NCBI GenBank assembly: GCA_017459635.1
Contig: JAFUCO010000042.1
Coordinates: forward strand, 1 to 60,519
Length of the DNA: 60,519 nt
Direction of reading: 5' to 3'
DNA from: Blautia sp.
GTDB taxonomy: Bacteria; Bacillota; Clostridia; Lachnospirales; Lachnospiraceae
Both the position numbers and the translations under genes were made by a program. The notes below the pieces were generated by a model that ran no database searches, was not told the origin of the DNA, and saw only the letters and a list, made by a program, of their open reading frames with translations. Below, in pieces: positions 1-8,032 of the stretch (within the stretch, counting starts at the first letter, position 1; every line of letters starts with the position of its first letter).

Positions 1-119
1 CTTCCGAAAGATGCGCAGGATAAATTTCGCCCTGCAAGGCGGAGGAAGGAGGCGTAGCGGGCTACGGCGACTGACGACAACGCAGTCAGGGCGGAATTTA
101 GACAAGCAGATTTCGGAAG
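1..119. repeat. 119-bp imperfect palindromic intergenic element
   Basis: The outer arms CTTCCGAAA (1-9) and TTTCGGAAG (111-119) are exact reverse complements. A second pair, TAAATTTCGCCCTG (21-34) and CAGGGCGGAATTTA (87-100), matches with one mismatch. A small GTAGC/GCTAC hairpin sits inside at 54-65. The whole element can fold into one long hairpin just downstream of pilT. It codes for nothing visible. It could act as a 3' end structure for the pilus mRNA or be a non-autonomous mobile repeat; copies elsewhere in the genome would be needed to decide. Confidence 0.6.
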
Positions 120-207
120 TTATTTGTGGACAGTGCCTTATTATCCCGACTTTATTATTCTTTATTCTTCAGTACAGGACATTTTACTATTTGACACGAA
201 AGACATA

Positions 208-1251
208 TCAGGCATTTTTCTTTACATAGTCTGTCTCATGAGCATATCGCATGGCTGTGTCCTTGCTGATCTGGCCGCCCCTTACGAGGCGTACAAGTGC
301 CTGGTCCATTGTCTGGCCGCCAATCTGGGCGCTTGTTGCTATCGCGTTTGCTATCTGCGGTGTGTTGCCGTTTCTTATCAGGTTACGGATTGCATCGGTA
401 ACCACCATCATCTCGACTGCAAGGGCCCTGCCGCCCGCTTTTTTCGGGACAAGCTGCTGTGTGAGGACAGCCTGGAGGCACATTGACAGCTGCAGCCTGA
501 TCTGGGTCTGCATGCCTTCCGGGAAGACCTGCACGATTCGGTCGACTGCGTCGGAAGCGCTGCCGGTGTGAAGGGTTCCGAACACAAGGTGTCCGGTCTC
601 GGCCGCGGTTATGGCGGTCTCGATTGTCTCACGGTCTCTCATCTCACCGATAAGTATGACATTCGGATCCTCACGGAGGCTTGCGCGTAGGCCGGAGGCG
701 AAGCTCATGGTGTCTTTTCCAACTTCACGCTGGTTTATCGCTGCCTTGTCGGGGGTGTAGATATACTCTACCGGATCCTCAAGCGTTACAATATGGCACT
801 TCTGTGTATGGTTGATGTAGTCGAGAAGCGCGGCCAGGGTCGTTGATTTACCTGAGCCGGTTTCGCCGGTTACCAGAACTATCCCCTTGTGAAGCCCCGG
901 AAGATTAAGTGCCGCAGGCGGAAGGCCCAAAGTGTCCAGCTTCGGGATCGTGTCAGACAGTAAACGAAGGGCTACCGAAGGAATCCCCTGCTGCCTGAAT
1001 ATGTGGATACGGCAGCGGTTGCCTGCAAAGGTCGAAGCTGCATCAAGCTCACCTGTCTTCTCATATTCTCCGTACGCTGTTCCCGCGAGTTCATGTGCTA
1101 TGTCAAAGCAGTCGTCCGCCGAGAGGGGAAGTGTGCTCATGTCCTCAAGCTTTCCGTCTTTACGGTATTTTGGGGGCAGACCGAATATCAGATGGATGTC
1201 AGAAGCACGGTCCTGTCTTGCTTTTGCTACCAGATTTTCTACACTTACCAT
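208..1251 (-). CDS. pilT: Type IV pilus retraction ATPase PilT
   Basis: This 347-residue protein is the hexameric cytoplasmic ATPase that depolymerises type IV pili and powers retraction. The Walker A motif GETGSGKS lies at about residues 129-136, the Walker B region ILIGEMRD at about 198-205, and the His box HLVFGTLHT just after it. Length and motif order fit the PilT family rather than PilB, as there is no long N-terminal domain and no tetracysteine motif. The start at 1251 follows GAGGGG at good spacing. It is separated from pilB by about 220 bases that hold an operator-like palindrome, so it may be controlled partly on its own. A PilC platform protein and a prepilin peptidase are not in the window and may lie beyond the left edge. 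Confidence 0.95.
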   Translation of the reverse strand: MVSVENLVAKARQDRASDIHLIFGLPPKYRKDGKLEDMSTLPLSADDCFDIAHELAGTAYGEYEKTGELDAASTFAGNRCRIHIFRQQGIPSVALRLLSDTIPKLDTLGLPPAALNLPGLHKGIVLVTGETGSGKSTTLAALLDYINHTQKCHIVTLEDPVEYIYTPDKAAINQREVGKDTMSFASGLRASLREDPNVILIGEMRDRETIETAITAAETGHLVFGTLHTGSASDAVDRIVQVFPEGMQTQIRLQLSMCLQAVLTQQLVPKKAGGRALAVEMMVVTDAIRNLIRNGNTPQIANAIATSAQIGGQTMDQALVRLVRGGQISKDTAMRYAHETDYVKKNA

Positions 1252-1310
1252 GTTTTATTCCCCTCGCTTTATCTACTGATATCACTTACACAGTATTTAT
1301 ATATCTGCTT

Positions 1311-1349
1311 TTGTGAAATTCACAATATATCCTCTTATGCTTTGTGAAT
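1311..1349 (-). promoter_or_regulatory. Operator-like palindrome upstream of pilT
   Basis: The 15-bp sequence TTGTGAAATTCACAA (1311-1325) is an exact palindrome around its central base, and a third TTGTGAA half-site lies at 1342-1348. On the minus strand a possible promoter overlaps it (TTGTGA, 16 bases, TATATA). Three spaced half-sites between two pilus ATPase genes suggest a transcription factor site controlling pilT. No regulator in the window can be matched to it. Confidence 0.4.
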
Positions 1350-1472
1350 ACACTATAAATACCGTTTTGCAATATGAAGGTCTTTATAATTTTGCTTTAG
1401 CTTTATACAGCTCTGCTATACTCTCTTTTAAGAACTTCCGGTCCATTTTAAAGTTTTAAGTCGTATCTGTTA

Positions 1473-3212
1473 TTATATATCTTCATATACTACTCGAAGC
1501 ACTTCTTCAACGGAAGTCTCTCCGTCTTCTAGAAGCCTCATGGCATTCTGTTTCAGTGATACGAAATCGCTCTCAGGCGCTTCAAGAAGTTTTTCGATGG
1601 CTTCTCGTCCTTTTCCTGCGGCGACCATACGCCGCACCTGGATCGTCAGCGGGAATATCTCGAAAACGGCTGTTCTGCCGCGGTATCCGGTATCGAAGCA
1701 CTCCGGACAGCCTTTGCCATGGTAAAACACACGTTCGGGATCGTAGGTCAGGCCCAGTTCATCCTGTTCTTCGGCTGTAGGATGATAAGGCTCACGGCAG
1801 CGCGGACATATCTTTCTTACCAGACGCTGTGAGATGACGCCTTTAAGTGCGCTTGCTACCAGATAGGGTTCTACTCCCATATCGGTAAGACGTTCTACCG
1901 TGCCCAGTGCGTCGCTAGTATGGATGGTCGAGAGCACTACGTGGCCTGTGATGGCGGCACGCATGGCGATCTCGGCGGTCTCGCCGTCACGGATCTCACC
2001 GATCGCCACGATATCCGGGTCCTGACGAAGGATCGAGCGGAGACCGTTTGCAAAGGTCATGCCGATCTTTTCATTTATCTGAACCTGGTTTACTCCGTCG
2101 ATGTTATATTCGACCGGATCCTCAAGGGTTACAAGGTTAACTTCCCTTGTGTTCATATCACCGACCATAGTGTACATGGTTGTTGATTTACCACTTCCGG
2201 TCGGGCCGACTATCAGGATAACTCCGTTTTTGATACGTATGATCCGGTTGTATTTTCTTAAGTCATCGCCGGTGAGTCCTATGGAATTATGGTTTAATCT
2301 CACAGCAGACTTGTCAAGAAGACGGCAGACTATCTTTTCTCCGTATATAGTAGGAAGAGTTGACACACGGAGGTCTATCTCATGGTCGTGGACTTTTACA
2401 TTGAAGCGGCCGTCCTGAGGCACTCTTCGTTCGGTTATGTCCATTCCGCTCATGACCTTCATACGGGAGGTCACAGCAGCCTGAAGCTCTCTCGGAACTG
2501 TCAGGATGTCGCGCAGCATACCGTCGATACGCATGCGTACTGAGAACTCGCCTTCGCGCGGCTCCATGTGAATGTCGCTTGCACGTTCAGTTACGGCTCT
2601 TTCGATAATGGCATTCACAAGACGGATTGCCGGTGCCTGAGTTACCGAATCCTCTCCTACCTGATTGCCGGCAAAAGACTGGTCGATGGATTCGGTTGTC
2701 TCGCCTGAGATTGCCGCTTCACGCTTCATCTCCTCGATGGCTTTTGCAGCGCCTTCGTTTCCGTAGAGGACCTGGATGGCACGGTCAACAGCCGCCGACA
2801 GGGCCACCATCGGGACTACTCTTCGTTTTGCCGCTTTCCGTACTTCTTCAGTCGCATAGAAGTTAAGCGGGTCGGCCATCGCGAGGTACAGTTCGTCCCT
2901 TACCAGCCTTACCGGAACCACCTGGTACTGTTTGGCTATATGCTTTGGCACTACCTGGGCAAGCTCGGTCGGGATGTTTATTTTACCGAGATCGATAAAT
3001 TCGATGCCAAGCTGCATCTGCAGGGCTTCAACCAGTTCGGTCTCGGTGATGAAGCCGTTCTCCTGCAGGACAGCACCCAGACGTTTGTTTGTTCCTTTCT
3101 GGAGAGCAATTCCCTCAGCAAGCTGATCCTCTGTGATCAGTCCTGCTGAAATAAGGAGCTCTCCTAAACGCATATATCGGCGTCCGCCTTTTTTACCGTT
3201 GTTGTCTGCCAT
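1473..3212 (-). CDS. pilB: Type IV pilus assembly ATPase PilB/GspE
   Basis: This is the extension ATPase that drives pilin polymerisation. Numbered from the ATG at 3212 (579 residues), it has an N-terminal GspE/MshE N-domain (about 13-150, beginning RLGELLISAGLIT), Walker A GPTGSGKS at about 336-343, Walker B IVAIGEIRD at about 401-409, the His box GHVVLSTIHT, and a zinc-binding tetracysteine (Cys 469, 472, 502, 505). An upstream in-frame ATG at 3275 overlaps the preceding gene and adds 21 residues with no family similarity, so 3212 is preferred. A further ATG at 3173 is possible. The gene follows the large prepilin gene directly and is probably co-transcribed with it. Confidence 0.93.
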   Translation of the reverse strand: MADNNGKKGGRRYMRLGELLISAGLITEDQLAEGIALQKGTNKRLGAVLQENGFITETELVEALQMQLGIEFIDLGKINIPTELAQVVPKHIAKQYQVVPVRLVRDELYLAMADPLNFYATEEVRKAAKRRVVPMVALSAAVDRAIQVLYGNEGAAKAIEEMKREAAISGETTESIDQSFAGNQVGEDSVTQAPAIRLVNAIIERAVTERASDIHMEPREGEFSVRMRIDGMLRDILTVPRELQAAVTSRMKVMSGMDITERRVPQDGRFNVKVHDHEIDLRVSTLPTIYGEKIVCRLLDKSAVRLNHNSIGLTGDDLRKYNRIIRIKNGVILIVGPTGSGKSTTMYTMVGDMNTREVNLVTLEDPVEYNIDGVNQVQINEKIGMTFANGLRSILRQDPDIVAIGEIRDGETAEIAMRAAITGHVVLSTIHTSDALGTVERLTDMGVEPYLVASALKGVISQRLVRKICPRCREPYHPTAEEQDELGLTYDPERVFYHGKGCPECFDTGYRGRTAVFEIFPLTIQVRRMVAAGKGREAIEKLLEAPESDFVSLKQNAMRLLEDGETSVEEVLRVVYEDI

Positions 3213-3271
3213 ATTTCTGCTTCTTTCTTTATGAATTATCAGTTCTCTATATGTCTTCGAAATCCTGATCA

Positions 3272-5749
3272 TCAAGCTGCAGTATTCAGGAAGAAGATCT
3301 CCGGGGCGGGCCAGTCGCCGTAATGGGTGCTTATAAACAGGTCATCCCAGTTGCTGTACTCGTCCGGCAGTGTGGTTCCTGACGGCATAAGCTTCTCAAT
3401 TGTCTGAAGATTATACTTGCCTGTGTAGTATTTTATAAGGCGGCCATCGTATGCTTTTGCACTGCCCCATGAGCTTTCCGCTCCTACAAAGTCATCGTAG
3501 GAATCTGTATTCTCGTCTATTGCTGTGATCGTTTTACTGCCGCCTGAAGCTTCGGCAGGGTCGCTGTCACCGACTGCGCCAAGGTAGTGATCGAATACCT
3601 TATCGGTACCCTCGGTTTTCTTTACTTCGTTGATTATGCTGTAGTACATGCAGTCTGCAGCTGTACCTGTGAAGGTTCCGGCGAACGCGCCTTTTGTCTT
3701 GTTGGCGTTTGAGGCACCGGCATCATCCATCTTAATGAGTCCGGTCGCATAGCAGTTGCTGATGCTTCCAGATGCGGCACCGACGAATCCTCCGGCTGTT
3801 GTGCCGGATACTGAGCAGGTTGAATAGCTGTTCAGGATGTCCGCGCCGTCAGCATCACCGATAAGCCCGCCGGCTGTCACCGCTGTGACATCGTAGGTAT
3901 GAGCGTCAGCTCCTGCGCCTGTGTTAAGCCACTCCTCATAGGAGCCGTTCCTTGTGTGCCCGCCGGAATAGCATCCGGTTATACTTGTTCTGGCAGACGC
4001 AGCGGCTGCTGTTCCGATAAGGCCGCCGGCTGCTGCTCCGGGAGTGTTCCTGTTACCCACGATAAGGGTTGCGGCGCTGTATTCCACTGAACCTGCATTT
4101 ATGATACCGACAAGTCCTCCGGCTGAACCGGATGCGGTAACGTTTGTTCCGGCAGTGCTTTTGCTGTTACGGGCTATTACATTTGTGATACTCGTGCCGC
4201 CTGGATTTGCTGTAGTGTCAGTTCCAAGGGAACCGGCAAGTGCACCGGCACTTGTTGTTCCTGTGATATCAAAGTCGATCAGTTCAAGATTCGAGATCGA
4301 AGTGATATAGTTTGAAGAACCAAACAGACCCGCATTATTGTTTTCAGCTTTTATGTTGGAAATCTTATGTCCCTTTCCATCGTATGAGAAGGAATATGTG
4401 ATGTTCTGATTATCCTGTGGATTTACCGGCATGTAATTACCGGCCGTTGTTTTGGTTCCGTCAAGGGCGGTAACGGAGCTTGTTGTCCAGAACTCTGTGT
4501 CATCATTTTTCCAGTCGAGGTCGTTTGCCTGTTCGGCTGCCGTTATATTTATTGCGCCGCCGGGTTTGTCAACCGTGAACGTATCATTTTTGTCCAGTCC
4601 GGAGATGGCCTTATCAAGGTTTTCAAGGTGCCTTATATTGCTGATATAGGCAGTTTCAGGAACTCCGTCGGTACTGCCCGTTTTGCCGCTGCTGTCCATA
4701 ATATCATCGATGCTTGAGAACAGGCTGTTGGCTGTTTCTTCACTGCTGTAGGCTATGTTGCAGAAAGCTTCGGTACTGTACGCCACTGCCTGGATCTTTA
4801 TATCCTCTCCGGGGATGAATGACTTGTCGTTCTGGGATACAAGGTCGGCAAAATGCATGCCCGATTCGGTGATGTCATCCAGAATGACATCATAAGTGGT
4901 ACCGGATGCTTTTACTCTTCCACTTGTGTCCACTGTTTCAGAGCTTCCTGAGCTCTTGAGCAGAACGAATGACTTTTCCGCTCCGCTGGCTGCTCCGGTT
5001 ACTATAAGCTTCAGTGAATACTTTCCTGAATTCGATGTATTATTATCTGTGACTTCTACATGCAGCTTTTCGGCATTTGTCACTTTAACAGCAGGAGCTT
5101 CCAGCTTAATCGTATTCAGATCACCGGCTCCCGGGGCCCCGTACCATCCCATGATGTATCCGCCGACATTTCGCCTGTTCGCTTTCTGCCCATCGCCGCG
5201 AAGGCTTACGGATGCTGCATAATCATCATCACCCAGAATGTGATTAAAAGTACTTGGAGACCCGTTTGTGGAACAATAAGTAACGTTTAATACCAGGCCT
5301 GTACTTTTCTGATAATGAACAAAATAGCTGCCTCCGCTTCTCACCGTCTCGTCAATCGATCCGAAGGGGAGCATCTGCCCTAATGCAGAATTGCCCTGAA
5401 TGTTCCCGTTAACCACATAGTAATAGTCATCCTTTATATCATTGCCGGAGGCATCCAGGGAAATAGTGTCCTCTGTTCCGAAGGATCCGTCCGGCAGGTC
5501 AAGGTATCCCTGTCCATAGGCTGCCGTCAGGTGGTTCTGGGCGGCCACAAAGATCTCCTTTGCAATGCCGTCCCTTTCAAGCTGTCCAAGGGAACGCTGA
5601 TGGCGCTGTACCATGATGAAAGCAACTCCGGCCAGTATGGTAATGATCGCGACTACTACAAGCAGCTCTGCCATGGTCATGCCACGGACATCGGACAGCC
5701 TTTTCCGGCCTTTATTCATTTCTTTTTTTAGGAATCTTCTCATTTCCAT
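3272..5749 (-). CDS. Large prepilin with GLUG-type adhesin repeats
   Basis: The protein has 825 residues from the ATG at 5749, which has AGAAGG at proper spacing; an earlier in-frame ATG lacks this. A type IV prepilin leader ends in G23 followed by MTMAELLVVVAIITILAG, with the conserved Glu at +5, so a prepilin peptidase should cleave it. Pilins are normally 130-200 residues. This one continues into a long Gly/Ser/Thr/Asp-rich exported region, and the second half contains several AGGLIG...ILNSYS / AGGFVG...ISNCYATG units, which are GLUG-type repeats typical of bacterial adhesins. It is probably a pilus-displayed adhesin, for example at the tip. It lies between two small pilin genes and pilB. 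Confidence 0.85.
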   Translation of the reverse strand: MEMRRFLKKEMNKGRKRLSDVRGMTMAELLVVVAIITILAGVAFIMVQRHQRSLGQLERDGIAKEIFVAAQNHLTAAYGQGYLDLPDGSFGTEDTISLDASGNDIKDDYYYVVNGNIQGNSALGQMLPFGSIDETVRSGGSYFVHYQKSTGLVLNVTYCSTNGSPSTFNHILGDDDYAASVSLRGDGQKANRRNVGGYIMGWYGAPGAGDLNTIKLEAPAVKVTNAEKLHVEVTDNNTSNSGKYSLKLIVTGAASGAEKSFVLLKSSGSSETVDTSGRVKASGTTYDVILDDITESGMHFADLVSQNDKSFIPGEDIKIQAVAYSTEAFCNIAYSSEETANSLFSSIDDIMDSSGKTGSTDGVPETAYISNIRHLENLDKAISGLDKNDTFTVDKPGGAINITAAEQANDLDWKNDDTEFWTTSSVTALDGTKTTAGNYMPVNPQDNQNITYSFSYDGKGHKISNIKAENNNAGLFGSSNYITSISNLELIDFDITGTTSAGALAGSLGTDTTANPGGTSITNVIARNSKSTAGTNVTASGSAGGLVGIINAGSVEYSAATLIVGNRNTPGAAAGGLIGTAAAASARTSITGCYSGGHTRNGSYEEWLNTGAGADAHTYDVTAVTAGGLIGDADGADILNSYSTCSVSGTTAGGFVGAASGSISNCYATGLIKMDDAGASNANKTKGAFAGTFTGTAADCMYYSIINEVKKTEGTDKVFDHYLGAVGDSDPAEASGGSKTITAIDENTDSYDDFVGAESSWGSAKAYDGRLIKYYTGKYNLQTIEKLMPSGTTLPDEYSNWDDLFISTHYGDWPAPEIFFLNTAA

Positions 5750-5927
5750 ATTTTTACCTTCTGAAATGCTGCCTGTTCCGGTCAGCGGCCGTTTTACCTG
5801 CTGCAATGCAAGAATGCAGTTTCTAAACTACCGCACTCTTGTGAATACCCTGTATCCTCTGGATCAATGCGCCGCACATTAATCAGCATGAAGATAACAC
5901 AGCACATTGCATCCTGATTTATCTGAT

Positions 5928-6494
5928 TCAATGAGCCAGCACATTGATCGACAGCTTATCCCTTCTGGTGAGTTCTGACCCGGATTTTCTGCGTACGGAC
6001 ACATCGGTGAAAGTGACTACTGTTGAATCCGGATCGGAGCTTAACGGAGCGGATGTCACTGCTGCAAATGTTACATACAGGTCTGCGGTGGCAGCCTCTT
6101 TTGAGATAAGGCGCTCAGCTCCGCTGTCGGTTCCGATGCCGTTGACAGCCGCATAACGGTGAAGCATGATCGTCTGCACACTGTCTGCGGGGTCTGTCTC
6201 CATGCCTATTTTTGACATGCTTCCTCTTGTAGAATTAAGGTAGGTTATTGTCTGTGAATCCGGGATGTCTATTTCCCTTGCAGTCCCAAGCTCGTTCCGG
6301 AGCGCTGTTACGGCTGTTGACAGCAGAACTTCCGCATTTGAAGTGAGCACAACTTTCTCGTAGGCATTTTTCGCCACGGGAATGCCGGTCGCTACTATCT
6401 GTGACACCATGAGCAGGATGAGTACTGCCAGCAGTGTTTCGGCAAGGGTAAAGCCTTTTCTGTTATGGATCTTCTGGTTATTCTTCTTTTCCAT
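5928..6494 (-). CDS. Type IV prepilin-like protein
   Basis: This 188-residue protein has a class III-type prepilin leader: the positively charged segment MEKKNNQKIHNRKG is followed by FTLAETLLAVLILLMVSQ, with Phe at +1 and Glu at +5 after the cleavage glycine (Gly14). The hydrophobic N-terminal helix would hold it in the membrane before assembly. The remainder is a predicted globular pilin head of unknown specificity. Another ATG lies at 6503 and gives three more residues; neither start has a strong ribosome site, so the exact start is uncertain. It is probably a minor pilin, given that there are several pilins in the operon. Confidence 0.85.
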   Translation of the reverse strand: MEKKNNQKIHNRKGFTLAETLLAVLILLMVSQIVATGIPVAKNAYEKVVLTSNAEVLLSTAVTALRNELGTAREIDIPDSQTITYLNSTRGSMSKIGMETDPADSVQTIMLHRYAAVNGIGTDSGAERLISKEAATADLYVTFAAVTSAPLSSDPDSTVVTFTDVSVRRKSGSELTRRDKLSINVLAH

Positions 6495-6532
6495 ACACAC
6501 CATCTCACTTTACAATCCTGCTTTGTGATACG

Positions 6533-6919
6533 TCAGCCTCCCGCAGCTGCGTCAGGATCCTGATACTTGTAAACCGCCACCGGGGTTCTGCTGAATTCAT
6601 TGTTGTAGCCATATTTCACCTGATATTCCGGAAGGCTGAGGCCTGATACATCTGAGTCGGACTCAATCTTTATTGTTCCGTCAGCCGCGGTGGACATTCC
6701 GGTCATGCTCTCTGTCTTTGTATTATAGTCGTTCAGCTTGTTTCTGCTCTTTGTGACCATTTTTAAAGAAGATGACATGGCTCCCGCCAGCATTGTCAAA
6801 GCCAGGGCTGCAATCAGCAGCGCAACGAGAGTCTCAGCTATTGTTTCTCCCGAAATGCCGGCAAGCTTCTTTTTTATACACTCTTTTGCTGAACTTTTTC
6901 TGCTAAATGACCTTTCCAT
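6533..6919 (-). CDS. Small prepilin-like protein, atypical leader
   Basis: This 128-residue protein has a basic N-terminus and then GETIAETLVALLIAALALTM: a glycine (Gly24) followed by a helix with Glu at +5, as in type IV prepilins. The +1 residue is Glu instead of Phe or Met, which is unusual for processing. The rest is short and polar and ends in DPDAAAGG. GGGG lies eight bases before the ATG. It sits between two other pilin-like genes and is most likely a minor pilin of the same system. Whether it is cleaved cannot be told from sequence. Confidence 0.75.
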   Translation of the reverse strand: MERSFSRKSSAKECIKKKLAGISGETIAETLVALLIAALALTMLAGAMSSSLKMVTKSRNKLNDYNTKTESMTGMSTAADGTIKIESDSDVSGLSLPEYQVKYGYNNEFSRTPVAVYKYQDPDAAAGG

Positions 6920-7000
6920 CTTAATTTCCCCATCGCCTCACAAAGAGGGTGCCGGCGTCTTCACAACCCTGTCTGCCTCACCACAAGGATATTGGAAGCT

Positions 7001-7801
7001 TTAGGCCGAGCCGGTTTTAATGTCTGTAAGTGTCCAGGTATATGTGCTGATGGTCGTTGTGGTTGTCGTTGTTGTTGATGTGTTGATGACAATACCGCCG
7101 GAGGAATGACTGTCGTTGTTGTTCTTCTCAACAGATTTCCGGTAAGTATCCTCATTTTTGCCAAGACCGCAGGAAAGTACCAGTGTATACTGACTGCCTG
7201 CTGTGCTGTCGGTGCCTTTGCCATTGTATCTGTTATATATCGTGAGTGTCATGTTGCCGTCCTTGTCAAAGTCTTCCTTTGCAATGGCGGCGTAAGCGTC
7301 GTATTCTGCGCCGGTGGCTCCATAAAAGCCCGACTGAAGCTTCAGCGTTCTGCCGGATGGGGTTCCGGTGCCTGCGGAATAGACTCGGTAGGCTGCGTCT
7401 TCGGGGATGGAATCAAATACAGGGACTGTGCCGATCGGGGTCCCCAGAGCTGTCCCCGGTGTTGCCTTTCCATCAAGCACATACACTTCCGGACTGCCGA
7501 CTGCTGCCGGTGTGCTTGTTCCTGCCGGCTCACCATCATTATAGGTTGTTGTGAACTGCTCTTTTTCTACCTTTACTACCGAAACAGTCTTGCCGTCTAT
7601 CAGGCTGCGGAAGAGCTCGGCCGCGGAAGTTACGCTGTAATACCGCTGGTCTGTCACAGCCAGGTTTGCCATCCTTCCGGAGGCGGTAGAAGCTGCTGTA
7701 ATTATTACAGAACACAGCACCGCGCAGACAAGGAAAAGGAGCAGTGCAAAGGTTATGGAGGCACCACGCTCTGAATTGATTTTTCGCTTTATCCGGTTCA
7801 T
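7001..7801 (-). CDS. PilX-like pilus accessory protein
   Basis: This is the first gene of the pilus operon (266 residues). The N-terminus MNRIKRKINSERG is followed by a single membrane helix (ASITFALLLFLVCAVLCSVI), like PilX-type minor pilins, but there is no Glu at +5. The exported part has no recognised fold. Near the C-terminus there is a run of eight threonines (INTSTTTTTTTTISTY), encoded by repeated GTTGT/GTGGT triplets on the plus strand that could be slippage-prone. The start has GGAGG at eight bases. The strong promoter at 7839-7867 lies directly upstream. Confidence 0.7.
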   Translation of the reverse strand: MNRIKRKINSERGASITFALLLFLVCAVLCSVIITAASTASGRMANLAVTDQRYYSVTSAAELFRSLIDGKTVSVVKVEKEQFTTTYNDGEPAGTSTPAAVGSPEVYVLDGKATPGTALGTPIGTVPVFDSIPEDAAYRVYSAGTGTPSGRTLKLQSGFYGATGAEYDAYAAIAKEDFDKDGNMTLTIYNRYNGKGTDSTAGSQYTLVLSCGLGKNEDTYRKSVEKNNNDSHSSGGIVINTSTTTTTTTTISTYTWTLTDIKTGSA

Positions 7802-7838
7802 AGGGCAGCCCTCCTTTCAGGCATAAAATCTCATAATT

Positions 7839-7867
7839 ATTATACCATAGCCTACGGTTGCGTTCAA
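7839..7867 (-). promoter_or_regulatory. Promoter of the pilus operon
   Basis: On the minus strand the -35 TTGAAC (7862-7867) and a perfect -10 TATAAT (7839-7844) are separated by 17 bases. The spacer ends in TGG, giving an extended -10. This is the best sigma-A-type promoter I can see in the window. It sits about 40 bases before the first pilus gene. Confidence 0.8.
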
Positions 7868-7926
7868 CTCTACGATTTACAAAAATTTAAAAAATTATTA
7901 ACAATTCAGGTATCTTTTTGGTGAAC

Positions 7927-7973
7927 AAAAAGGACGTATTCCCGTGCTGATGAATCAGCAGAGGAATACGTCC
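7927..7973 (-). terminator. Terminator formed by a GGGACG-type palindrome
   Basis: GGACGTATTCC (7932-7942) pairs with GGAATACGTCC (7963-7973), and the inner TGCTGAT/ATCAGCA extends the stem. On the minus strand the stem is followed by TTTTTG, so it should terminate the AAA-ATPase transcript before the pilus promoter. The outer sequence belongs to the same family as the palindromes at 9816, 15665 and 57105. Confidence 0.75.
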
Positions 7974-8032
7974 CCTGGTTTTTAAATTCAGGCCATAAAC
8001 CTCCATGTCAAACACGGACGCTGTGATTATCC

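Noticed and set aside
7106..7774. Plus-strand open frame of 222 codons opposite the PilX-like gene
   Set aside because: It has no start signal and a composition set by the minus-strand Thr and Gly codons; it is a shadow.
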